Positions 54,823 to 63,202 of a stretch of DNA of 64,000 bases are shown piece after piece. A model generated the notes under the pieces. That model ran no database searches, had not been told where the DNA came from, and saw nothing but the letters and a program-made list of their open reading frames with translations. This stretch comes from Lewinella sp. 4G2. Lineage in GTDB: Bacteria > Bacteroidota > Bacteroidia > Chitinophagales > Saprospiraceae. The stretch covers positions 3,224,001 to 3,288,000 of the forward strand of contig NZ_LVWJ02000014.1 of assembly GCF_001625015.1 (NCBI RefSeq), written 5' to 3'. Every line of letters begins with the position of its first letter. Position 1 is the first letter of the stretch. The position numbers and the translations under genes were made by a program.

Positions 54823-55040
54823 GCCCAACATCGCAGCCACGCCAAGCCGCTACCACTTCGAATCAATTAGGGTAGGGGGTGGATGCCCGGCCACTGGTCC
54901 GAACACTCGGATGTCCAAAAGTCCTCCGCAAGCTCCGGAGTTTTGGCCATGCTCGTTTATCGGCCCAGCGGCCTTTTAGTTCCGGTTTAGTACCTTAGTG
55001 GAGTCAAGGACGCGGCCTGCGTGGGCTGCAATCGTTGGGC
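54823..55040 (+). repeat. attC35, long attC-like site
   Basis: 218 bases, the most divergent of the long class at its 5' end (ATCGCAGCCACGCC instead of ACTGCAATCCACGTC). Subtype B-like (TTAGGGTAGGGGGTGG). Confidence 0.9.
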
Positions 55041-55094
55041 GAGAAAGAACAAAAACTATGACTTAGAATACGTTCGATTATCGTCGTGTTGGGC
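55041..55094 (+). repeat. 54-base core-ended unit (1 copy)
   Basis: Core GTTGGGC 55088-55094. Confidence 0.82.
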
Positions 55095-55187
55095 TCAAAA
55101 GGAATAATAATTATCAGTAGACATTTTTCATTCGTCTTCGCGACTTACGAATAGATTCTTTACAATCAAGTAAACCTTACAACAGAA

Positions 55188-56291
55188 ATGGATATTTCAA
55201 AAACTATGCCAGTCAACTTTTCTGATCTATTAAATAAGATTAAAGATTATTTAAGTAGCATTGCCTATTACGACTTGTTTATATCAGGTCAATTTGATGT
55301 TTTGCAGTCAACAATGATTAGCTATTTGCAGGGTATAGATCTCGAAGTGTTCAAGCTGCAATTACGAAATGAAATATTAAATGTTTTGCATGAGAATCAA
55401 TTCGAATGTAATATATCAGTTTTGAGTTCGAAGCTTAATAGATCTTTTTTAGAGTATGAAGATACTGATGAGTATATTGATATTCTGCAAGAGCTATCTC
55501 AACTTTTTTTTAAATATAAATACAAAGTCACAACTCCTCCTAAAGAAATAGGGCATCACTACGTCGTGGCAATCAAACCTACTATCTCAAATCATCTAGA
55601 GTTCTTATCCCTGCTGAGATATAATTGTGGTGGTAAGGAGATTCGAATCAATATTCGTCAAAATCTACTAAACTATCTTAATCATCCTCTGAAATATTTA
55701 GATGGAGATTTCTACGATTTCATGCCTTCTGGAAATACAAGTTTTTATGAACATAATTATTTTGGTAGGAAAGTAAAAAGTTTAGAGTCTAAAGATTTAG
55801 CAACTTTACTAGCACTTAAAATGGCTCTCATGAGTAGCGTAGATCTTACTACATCGTATGGAAAGTTGTTTATGCAGATGCAAGGTGGAGTTTGCGCAAC
55901 GGTGGAGGTTGGGAAACTTGGAGATGATACTTTAAATTCTAAAGAAAGAAAGAGCCAACTGTATAAAATCAAGAGAGAGCATAATGCACAGAAAAAATAT
56001 GGAGATCCTTATGATTTCTATTCTAGAGGAATAAAATTATACAAACAGGTTGGATATGCAAGTACATCTTTAATCGTTGATGTTCCTTACGGTTTCTATT
56101 TGTTAGCTGATGAATACGTATATGAAATTAGGTTCAATGCAGATCCTTTACTAATGAATATGAATCTACCTTGTCTTCTTTCTAGTTCGAACTTAAGTTC
56201 AGCCAAGGTCGATGATCATGACGAGTTGCGTCAGCAAAATATAGACGAGGATGAAGATGAGCATCACGTTAAACTACATGGTAAAATTTGA
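55188..56291 (+). CDS. Hypothetical protein
   Basis: 367 residues, cytoplasmic. Helical N-terminus (FSDLLNKIKDYLSSIAYYDLF), then an alpha/beta central region (EIGHHYVVAIKPTISNHLEFL) with a notable ALKMALMSSVDLTTSYG, and a C-terminal acidic tail DEDEDEHHVKLHG. No motif I can name. Large for a cassette gene. Confidence 0.6.
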   Translation: MDISKTMPVNFSDLLNKIKDYLSSIAYYDLFISGQFDVLQSTMISYLQGIDLEVFKLQLRNEILNVLHENQFECNISVLSSKLNRSFLEYEDTDEYIDILQELSQLFFKYKYKVTTPPKEIGHHYVVAIKPTISNHLEFLSLLRYNCGGKEIRINIRQNLLNYLNHPLKYLDGDFYDFMPSGNTSFYEHNYFGRKVKSLESKDLATLLALKMALMSSVDLTTSYGKLFMQMQGGVCATVEVGKLGDDTLNSKERKSQLYKIKREHNAQKKYGDPYDFYSRGIKLYKQVGYASTSLIVDVPYGFYLLADEYVYEIRFNADPLLMNMNLPCLLSSSNLSSAKVDDHDELRQQNIDEDEDEHHVKLHGKI

Positions 56292-56387
56292 TACTTATTT
56301 AATTGGTAAATACTAGTATGGTCAGCAGTATTAAATTATTCACCCAAATCCACGGCCATCACGGCTTCTTAAAGAGTGAAATCATCC

Positions 56388-56607
56388 GCCCAACACTGCA
56401 ATCCACGTCAAGCCGCTGTGACTTCGAGTCGATGGCTTTATTACGTCCAAAGCCCGGCCACTGGTCCGAACACTCGGATGTCCAAAAGTCCTCCGCAAGC
56501 TCCGGAGTTTTGGCCATGCTCGCTTATCGGCCCAGTGGCCTTTTAGTTCCGATTAGGTATCTTAGTGGAGTTAAGGACGCGGCCTGCGTGGGCTGCAATC
56601 GTTGGGC
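56388..56607 (+). repeat. attC36, long attC-like site
   Basis: 220 bases, subtype A. Outer module ATCCACGGCCATCACGGC begins 47 bases upstream. Confidence 0.9.
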
Positions 56608-56660
56608 GTGAAAGAATAAAACTATGACTTAGAATACGATCGTTCATCGTCGTGTTAGCC
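56608..56660 (+). repeat. 54-base-type unit with degenerate core (1 copy)
   Basis: 53 bases; core GTTAGCC 56654-56660. Confidence 0.75.
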
Positions 56661-56774
56661 GTAAAAGGAATAATAGTTAGCAAAATAATACTTTCTTTGA
56701 TCTTCGTGTTATGAAGAGTGAAATGCAAATTTTGAACACTTACGAATCGGCGTAGAGCTACTAATTTAATTGTT

Positions 56775-57527
56775 TTGAGAAGTTTGGACATTACAGATAA
56801 AAATGGTAAGGATTATAAGCTACCTCGTAATCATTTAGGCTACGATGAAGTACAAGTATTTGAAAGAAAATACTACGATGGAAAAATGATAATCTATGAA
56901 TGCTCCAAGGATGTTGATATTCCTTTGGTGGAGGTTCATGTGGATAAAAAAACGTTACAAGTAATCAGCGAAACTGATAGGAAACGAAATTTAATTGGTG
57001 GTGTTTTGGATTATAATGATGAATACTACTACGTTTACAATAGAGTAATTAAAGACTACGGAGTAGAGAATGAAAATTATGCAATCTTTTCTAAACAGAA
57101 TTCTGTAGCGATCAAATCTGGAGAGTTATATTTAGCTAATCGTTTGATACAAACTGATCAAGATAGAATATCTTTCATTAAGCAAAAATTGGCAGTGGTG
57201 GAATCGAGAAAAACAAATAATAAGTTCATGCATGATACTTATAAAAACTGGAGTGTAGAAAAGAAGATTGATTATTGGTATTCAACGTTCATTTTCCTAG
57301 ATAAAATGCAAACCCAAGTGAATGAAGGTGTTGGAAATATTGGCTTATACAAACTTTCCAAAGAAGGGAAAGAATACCTAATTCAATTTGAAGATGATTG
57401 GGACCTATTCATAAAACTATATAGCCAAAAGTTCATAATTCCAATAAATGTAGTTCGAAAAATGTTTGAGTTGAAACGTAATAGTTTTGAATGGGAAATA
57501 CTAGCAAGAGGAATCAATAATTCTTAA
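56775..57527 (+). CDS. Hypothetical protein
   Basis: 250 residues if the TTG at 56775 is used (MRSLDITDKNGKDYKLP); the first in-frame ATG is at about 56887 and would lose 37 ordered residues. Cytoplasmic, alpha/beta N-terminus, helical C-terminus (WSVEKKIDYWYSTFIFLDK). Family not recognised. Confidence 0.6.
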   Translation: MRSLDITDKNGKDYKLPRNHLGYDEVQVFERKYYDGKMIIYECSKDVDIPLVEVHVDKKTLQVISETDRKRNLIGGVLDYNDEYYYVYNRVIKDYGVENENYAIFSKQNSVAIKSGELYLANRLIQTDQDRISFIKQKLAVVESRKTNNKFMHDTYKNWSVEKKIDYWYSTFIFLDKMQTQVNEGVGNIGLYKLSKEGKEYLIQFEDDWDLFIKLYSQKFIIPINVVRKMFELKRNSFEWEILARGINNS

Positions 57528-57531
57528 ATCC

Positions 57532-57751
57532 GCCCAACACTGCAATCCACGTCAAGCCGCTGTTACTTTAAGTCAAGCTGGGTAGAAGGGTTGAAGCCCG
57601 GCCACTGTTCCGAACACTCGGATGTCCAAAAGTCCTCCGCAAGCTCCGGAGTTTTGGCCATGCTCGCTTATCGGCCCAGTGGCCTTTTAGTTCCGATTTA
57701 GTATCTTAGTGGAGTCAAGGACGCGGCCTGCGTGGGCTGCGTTCGTTGGGC
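57532..57751 (+). repeat. attC37, long attC-like site
   Basis: 220 bases, subtype B (GCTGGGTAGAAGGGTTGAAGC). Starts four bases after the upstream stop codon. Confidence 0.9.
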
Positions 57752-57792
57752 GCAACATGAAGTCAAAATCCTGTAGTTTTTATTAGTGCTGT

Positions 57793-58734
57793 ATGTACAG
57801 ATTCTACCTACTTCTAGTGCTGCTATTCTCAGGCGCATGTCATCAACCAAAATCCTATAGTAGCCAAATGAATCCTAGATTTGAAGCATATGAAGCCAGA
57901 CTGACCGAACTCGAAACATCTCTCGCTTCAGAGTTTGACATAGACATTCTGGAATTTGACGTAGAATGCATTTATAATATAGAAAATTTGAGTCAACTAG
58001 TAATTGATATGCTAGAATTAGGAGACTTCAAGTTCGATACAATTAAATCAGGTCATAACACGACCGAAAGATTCTACTACTATACTATCAAAATATCTGA
58101 TAAACAATACGAATTCAGGACATCGTCACGTACCGATTGGGTAGACTTAGATTACATAATGCCAGTTCTTGAGAGTATAGTTGAAAATCACAAACGAACG
58201 TACATGTATGCTTTTAGTAACATTGATGGTGGCCAAATTGCACGTTTAGTTTTTTCGGAAAAAGAAAAATTGGCACTAGCGGTTGATCGAGGCTTTCCCT
58301 GTTCGTTACCTCATAGTCATTTCAAAGTGAATATAGATTGGCCACACGGTTTATATTCGGAAGTCAAGTATCACGAAATTCCTAATATGGATGAGTTGAC
58401 TGACGAATTTCATAAAGAACTTAAATACATGTACAATATAGGTTTGGATGTGCCTAACCTTAATCGGGAAAGAATATTTATTGGCAGTAAGTATGAGGAC
58501 GATTTAATTGAGATATTCATTGACGGAGGTTATGTTAGTTCTTCGACCAATAAAATTTCGGAAGATCATATTCAATGTTTCTGGAATGTGTCAGGAATTA
58601 TATTGGCGAACACTCTGGTAAAAAATTATGGATATACTGTTAGGTTGTTAGATAAAACTACAGGAGAGTATAAGTACTTATCTAATGTTGAATATGCCAA
58701 TAAAGTGCAAAAGGCAATCGGTCGAAGAAATTAA
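57793..58734 (+). CDS. Hypothetical lipoprotein
   Basis: 313 residues. Signal MYRFYLLLVLLFSGAC with lipobox SGAC (Cys16). The mature part is mixed alpha/beta (QLVIDMLELGDFKFDTIKSG, IEIFIDGGYVSSSTNKI). No family recognised. The cassette ends in the unusual short att site at 58868. Confidence 0.65.
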   Translation: MYRFYLLLVLLFSGACHQPKSYSSQMNPRFEAYEARLTELETSLASEFDIDILEFDVECIYNIENLSQLVIDMLELGDFKFDTIKSGHNTTERFYYYTIKISDKQYEFRTSSRTDWVDLDYIMPVLESIVENHKRTYMYAFSNIDGGQIARLVFSEKEKLALAVDRGFPCSLPHSHFKVNIDWPHGLYSEVKYHEIPNMDELTDEFHKELKYMYNIGLDVPNLNRERIFIGSKYEDDLIEIFIDGGYVSSSTNKISEDHIQCFWNVSGIILANTLVKNYGYTVRLLDKTTGEYKYLSNVEYANKVQKAIGRRN

Positions 58735-58867
58735 ATGAATAAATATGGTTATACCTTTGATTTGAATCGTGACGACCTTTCTGAAAAAAGGCACACATGT
58801 TTAACCGTAGCTATTGTTAAGCGGCATTATATCGTGAATAGAATCCAGGTGATTTTGATACAGGCGC
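58735..58867. other. Gene-free segment before the short att site
   Basis: Open frame 58735-59178 runs through the short att site and overlaps the next gene, so it is not taken as coding. GTTAAGC at 58816 may be a chance core. Confidence 0.5.
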
Positions 58868-58924
58868 GCCCAACAATGCAAACCCGCCAACCGCTGCGCG
58901 GCTGCAGGGTTGCAAGCGTTGTGT
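58868..58924 (+). repeat. Short attC-like site of classical size (57 bases)
   Basis: R'' GCCCAAC at 58868-58874, then TGCAAACCC opposite GGGTTGCA with one unpaired A (an extrahelical base, typical of attC), then GCC/GGC and CGC/GCG inner pairing. R' is GTTGTGT at 58918-58924 and departs from GTTRRRY by one base. Size and fold match a classical 59-base element. Confidence 0.75.
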
Positions 58925-59144
58925 GTAACATAAAAGGCACAAATCAAATCTTAGGTTTTCGATTAGTAGAGTCTCGCAATCGTAATAAGAGTAGCGACCA
59001 CATAATTATTGAAGTTTTATCTAAGATGAATGGTATGGTCATCGCAATAGTTATTTGTTATCAGAACATTAATTCTTGTGTTAAAATTGACGCAGACGTC
59101 CATTCATCCAGTTTTATGCAGTTTTTTGTGCAAAAAAATATTAC

Positions 59145-59978
59145 ATGCACTTTTTCATTAAGTACGCTATTACATTAAGTCTTTTTTTTGTAGCAATTCC
59201 ATTATTTAGCAACAATGCTTTAAATGTCTATAGTAAGAACGCTATTGTAGAACAGATTTCAAGTGTTTACTTGGATTCCTTACAGTACGAGTATGCTAAA
59301 TTTCTTATAGTCACTGGTCAAAAGAAAATTCATATACTACAAAAAAGATATAGCAAAAATCCACAATGTTTTACTCCAGAAGGACTTGAAAAAGAGAAAC
59401 AATTTATAGATCAAGTATTTAATGATATAAACACAATATCAGATTTTTTAGAATGTAATTTTTATAAAATAAACGAAACTCATATGGAGAGTTTAGTTAA
59501 CTTAATTGATTTATGTGTAAAAAATGAATATGGTGATGTGATAAATATTGATAACCTACTTTACTATGATTTAGACTCTGTCATAGATGTAACGGAAGAG
59601 ATAATTAAATATTTAAAAACAAAATTAGATTTTGCATCACTAGAAGAATCATATCATACCGATATAAAGGATAAATTGAAGGAATATGGCTTAAGAATTA
59701 ATTTAGCTAACTTAAGTGAAAATACAAATCATAATATTATAAGTGAAGAGAACTTTAATTGGCTCTGTAAAAAACGTGTGCAAAATCTATATAATATAGA
59801 TGTTGTAGTTCTTGAAGGCTTGACACAAGAAAATTTATTTCAAGTGATGAAATACAACAGTAATTACCCTAAATTTTCTGTTTTAGTTGATTTTGAAATT
59901 ATAAATGAATGTATCTGCGATATAAAAAAGGCATATTTGAAAATGTTAGTTCCAATTGATAAATATATAATCAAGTAA
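59145..59978 (+). CDS. Exported helical protein
   Basis: 277 residues. Signal peptide HFFIKYAITLSLFFVAIPLFS. The mature part is almost entirely helical (SVYLDSLQYEYAKFLIVTGQ, FIDQVFNDINTISDFLE) with a few cysteines. Very AT-rich even for the array. Function unknown. Confidence 0.6.
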   Translation: MHFFIKYAITLSLFFVAIPLFSNNALNVYSKNAIVEQISSVYLDSLQYEYAKFLIVTGQKKIHILQKRYSKNPQCFTPEGLEKEKQFIDQVFNDINTISDFLECNFYKINETHMESLVNLIDLCVKNEYGDVINIDNLLYYDLDSVIDVTEEIIKYLKTKLDFASLEESYHTDIKDKLKEYGLRINLANLSENTNHNIISEENFNWLCKKRVQNLYNIDVVVLEGLTQENLFQVMKYNSNYPKFSVLVDFEIINECICDIKKAYLKMLVPIDKYIIK

Positions 59979-60110
59979 TGTTATTTTGACTTAAATAAAA
60001 GCTATTATTATACATTCAAACTTTAGATATAATTTTCAGATTTGAATATCCTATAAATAAAATGCACAGAACTTCACAGCCATTACGGCTACTTAAAAAT
60101 AAAATAATCC

Positions 60111-60330
60111 GCCCAACACTGCAATCCACGTCAAGCCGCTGTTACTTCGAGTCAAGCAGGGTAGAAGGGTGCAAGCCCGGCCACTAGTCCGAACACTCGG
60201 ATGGCCAAAAGTCCTCCGCAAGCTCCGGAGTTTTGGCCATGCTCGCTTATCGGCCCAGTGGCCTTTTAGTTCCAGTTTAGTATCTTAGTGGAGTTAAGGA
60301 CGCGGCCTGCGTGGGCTGCAATCGTTGGGC
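60111..60330 (+). repeat. attC38, long attC-like site
   Basis: 220 bases, subtype B. One base different from attC23, with the same outer module upstream (from 60067). Confidence 0.92.
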
Positions 60331-60507
60331 GTAATCGAATAATAAGAATTAAAGGATGTGGACAAATCTCTTAGCAATCTAATAAAGATGATAAGTTTAC
60401 ACATGGGAAGCCAGTACTAATGAATAGGAACAATGAGCCGTCGAGTGGAGCTAAAAGTTAAATCACTTGGTATTTAGGATTGAATATAAAGAATAAGAGT
60501 AATTAGC

Positions 60508-61134
60508 ATGAAACACAATCATACGGTACTGCATAAATGGATTGATTTTTTCTCAGTTGTTTCAGTAGTTTCAATGTTCTTATGGTACTACAAAAGTTTT
60601 GAAGGCGGAGCATTCATATATTTATTTGAATATGGACTTCTGATTTTAATTATGTTTTGTATCTACATTTCGACTTTAGTCTTTATAATCTATAGAGTGT
60701 TAAATGGCAAAGGTAAAATTATGGTTCTTAGTAAAGTTTTCCATGTTTCTTTTGCTGTTCTACTTCTTACGACGACTATTTATAACTCAGAGCTATTTAA
60801 ATCAGCTGTAATAATAAAAGCTATAATGGTTGATGACTTATATTCGTACACTCTCGTATTTAGAACGGATGGTGGAGTGACTACAGAAATTAATGGTATG
60901 TTTGGTTATACTGAAACAATCAATGGAAAATACCATCTAAGTGACTCACTAATCATATTCGATATTCAACCGTATGATAAAGGATTTCTAAAAGATACCA
61001 TGCTAATTGATCCGAGCTCTAATGCACTTTACATGTATAAAGACTCAAACGGACAATTTATAAAAAAGAAAGACTGGCTGTCCAATTTTGACATAATTGA
61101 AATGTCCCAGTATTATACTAACAGGCGAAATTAA
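60508..61134 (+). CDS. Hypothetical membrane protein, paralogue of 12388
   Basis: 208 residues. Three transmembrane helices (about 14-28, 34-62, 75-92), then an extracytoplasmic or cytoplasmic beta domain (LVFRTDGGVTTEINGMFGY, KYHLSDSLIIFDIQPY). Same length and domain order as the product at 12388 with low identity. Confidence 0.65.
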   Translation: MKHNHTVLHKWIDFFSVVSVVSMFLWYYKSFEGGAFIYLFEYGLLILIMFCIYISTLVFIIYRVLNGKGKIMVLSKVFHVSFAVLLLTTTIYNSELFKSAVIIKAIMVDDLYSYTLVFRTDGGVTTEINGMFGYTETINGKYHLSDSLIIFDIQPYDKGFLKDTMLIDPSSNALYMYKDSNGQFIKKKDWLSNFDIIEMSQYYTNRRN

Positions 61135-61145
61135 AACAATTATTC

Positions 61146-61364
61146 GCCCAACACTGCAATCCACGTCAAGCCGCTGTCACTTCGGGTCGAAGACTTTATT
61201 ACGTCCTAAGCTCGGCCACCGGTCCGCACACTCGGATGTCCAAAAGTCCTCCGCAAGCTCCGGAGTTTTGGCCATGCTCGCTTAGCGGTCCAGTGGCCTT
61301 TCAGTTCCGATGGACTATCTTAGTGGAGTTAATGACGCGGCCTGCGTGGCTGCGTTCGTTAGCT
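61146..61364 (+). repeat. attC39, long attC-like site with damaged core
   Basis: 219 bases (GCGTGGCTGC deletion). Subtype A. The R' box is GTTAGCT, breaking GTTRRRY, so the 3' end may be inactive. Confidence 0.88.
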
Positions 61365-61431
61365 GCAAAAAAAAACCGCAGCATATAAATTCATTCAAAT
61401 TTGATAGTTGTATTTGAATAACAAGATTCTT

Positions 61432-61788
61432 ATGGCACAAATATGGAAAGAGAAATTTGATTTTAAGAATCATAAAGACTTTATGTCATCATACGAGTTA
61501 GGCGGAAGTGAAATCTGCGAGTCTAGAAAAATTTCATTTATATACTTTGTAAAAGTAGTTGGGGAAACTTTTCAGTTTGTTGACATAGATCAGGTAAAAA
61601 TGATGAAAGATTATTTGTCACTTGAAATATTTCCATCAACGCGAAAATATAATAATGGATTAGAACATCATTGGCACAGCTGGCAAGAAAGATTACCCAA
61701 AGGAATTCATAAAAAAAGTAAAAAAGATCGTATAATGAAAGCTTTAAATAAACTAGAGGAATTTATTATTAGCGATGATGAACTCTAA
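61432..61788 (+). CDS. Hypothetical protein
   Basis: 118 residues from the ATG at 61432 (MAQIWKEKFDF); a TTG at 61408 is possible. Contains HHWHSWQERLPKG, a His/Trp cluster, and a basic helical C-terminus. Fifteen bases before the lipoprotein gene, so probably co-transcribed. Unknown. Confidence 0.6.
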   Translation: MAQIWKEKFDFKNHKDFMSSYELGGSEICESRKISFIYFVKVVGETFQFVDIDQVKMMKDYLSLEIFPSTRKYNNGLEHHWHSWQERLPKGIHKKSKKDRIMKALNKLEEFIISDDEL

Positions 61789-61802
61789 TCTAATATTTCA
61801 TC

Positions 61803-62831
61803 ATGACGAAGTATTTTAACTTTATAATATGTTCATTGTTACTTACTGGATGTATAGATCGTGCTGATAACTATATAGGAATAAATGTTATCGATTACGA
61901 TAATATATCAAACAAACAAATTGTAAATAATAATAACAACTTGATTTCAATTAAGGATGATTCAATAATTTTTTCTCACTTAATTGATTATGGATGCTTT
62001 TTTATGAAAAGTCAGAATAAATTTGGACTAAAATATTTTAGTGATGAAGAAATTCAAGTAACAAATGCAACTGACACTTTTGAATTAAAAATCAATAAAC
62101 TTTTTGATGAAACATTCGATATTTCGGGAGATAGTTCACTTAAATTTATTTATCATAAGATTCCTAATATAGATTACAAAAATGAATCCTTTAGCGACAT
62201 CTTAAATAAAAATTACATCTTCAAAGCAAGTAGTGGAATAGAATACAAAATCACATTTTATCATTTTCAATGTTTAATACAATACAGTAAAGGCTTAGAT
62301 ATTTACGTGGAACTAGCTAATTATTCAATGAAAAGAATAAATGAAATATTAATTTTAGTAATCGATACGGATGATGAAGTTTTAAAATTTCAGATCGGAG
62401 ATATTTTAAAAGATGGATTTAGAGCAAATCAATATTCTGAATCAAAAATTGATGAAATTGTTTTTTTAGAAATAATTTCTAGCTCTATACTCTCACAAAC
62501 ACCTATTTGGTATTCTAGTGATAATTTCATTAAGATCTACTCAGGTCAGTTTAATACATCTCAATCTAAATCTAAATATGGTTGGTTATTTAATAAAAAT
62601 AAAATGGTGGTGTCAAATTTGTTGTTCGAAAAAGATAGGCCGTTTCATATAAATTGGTTTAACAACACAGGAATTTATAATCATAATAATCTGATTTCGT
62701 TCAATATACTTGACGGGGGTGTAATCGAAGTATTTGAAATTCACCAAGATGGAAGAGTAAATACTAATTATTCAAAGTTATTCTACTCAGATAATTACAA
62801 ATTTGAGTCTGATAAAACTTATACCGATTAG
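61803..62831 (+). CDS. Hypothetical lipoprotein
   Basis: 342 residues. Canonical lipobox LTGC after KYFNFIICSLL (Cys17). Mature part beta-rich, very Asn/Ser/Ile-rich and AT-rich. Second gene of a two-gene cassette with 61432. No family recognised. Confidence 0.65.
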   Translation: MTKYFNFIICSLLLTGCIDRADNYIGINVIDYDNISNKQIVNNNNNLISIKDDSIIFSHLIDYGCFFMKSQNKFGLKYFSDEEIQVTNATDTFELKINKLFDETFDISGDSSLKFIYHKIPNIDYKNESFSDILNKNYIFKASSGIEYKITFYHFQCLIQYSKGLDIYVELANYSMKRINEILILVIDTDDEVLKFQIGDILKDGFRANQYSESKIDEIVFLEIISSSILSQTPIWYSSDNFIKIYSGQFNTSQSKSKYGWLFNKNKMVVSNLLFEKDRPFHINWFNNTGIYNHNNLISFNILDGGVIEVFEIHQDGRVNTNYSKLFYSDNYKFESDKTYTD

Positions 62832-62894
62832 CTTATCAGCATTTAGTTTGAAATATCTATTGAACCTCATTCAAACGAGCGAAATAAAAAATGC

Positions 62895-63027
62895 AGCTAA
62901 CACAGCAGCACCGACAAGCCACGCTTAAAGATTTGATGTGCTAGGGTAGGGAACTCAGAGCGTTAAGTTTTGAATTTCTATCTTAGCTTTCTCAGGAGCG
63001 TGGCCTGCGTTGCTGCATCCGTTGGGC
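62895..63027 (+). repeat. Divergent attC-like site (133 bases)
   Basis: 5' box AGCTAAC (imperfect), 3' box GTTGGGC 63021-63027. Arms pair as GCAGCA/TGCTGC and GCCACGC/GCGTGGC; the GGCCACTGG and ATGGCCAAAA inner hairpin of the 220-base class is missing. CTAGGGTAGGGAACTC recalls the subtype B segment, so it is probably a shortened relative. Confidence 0.7.
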
Positions 63028-63081
63028 GTAATAGAATAATTATTATGACTTAGAATACGTTCGATCATCGTCACGTTGGGC
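63028..63081 (+). repeat. 54-base core-ended unit (1 copy)
   Basis: Core GTTGGGC 63075-63081. Near-identical to the unit at 33876-33929, including what follows. Confidence 0.88.
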
Positions 63082-63202
63082 GTAAAGGAACAAATAAAAA
63101 GGAATAGATGCTGTTCACTGATTATCGTATCCGGCGATTCAAAGTGACAATGAAAAGTTCGCAACTTACCTTGTTTCAGGTAGCGAATTTCAAATCTTGA
63201 TT

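Noticed and set aside
58735..59178. 147-codon frame after the lipoprotein gene
   Set aside because: It crosses the short att site, overlaps the signal-peptide start of the next gene and has no protein-like character beyond the first residues.
7399..61364. CRISPR array
   Set aside because: Repeats are 220 bases, palindromic and spaced by whole genes of 250-2200 bases. No Cas genes are present.
7399..61364. MITE or REP family as the explanation of the 220-base palindromes
   Set aside because: They occur only between cassette genes, always in one orientation, with no target duplications, and their box ends match att consensus. A REP origin of the inner hairpin stays possible.
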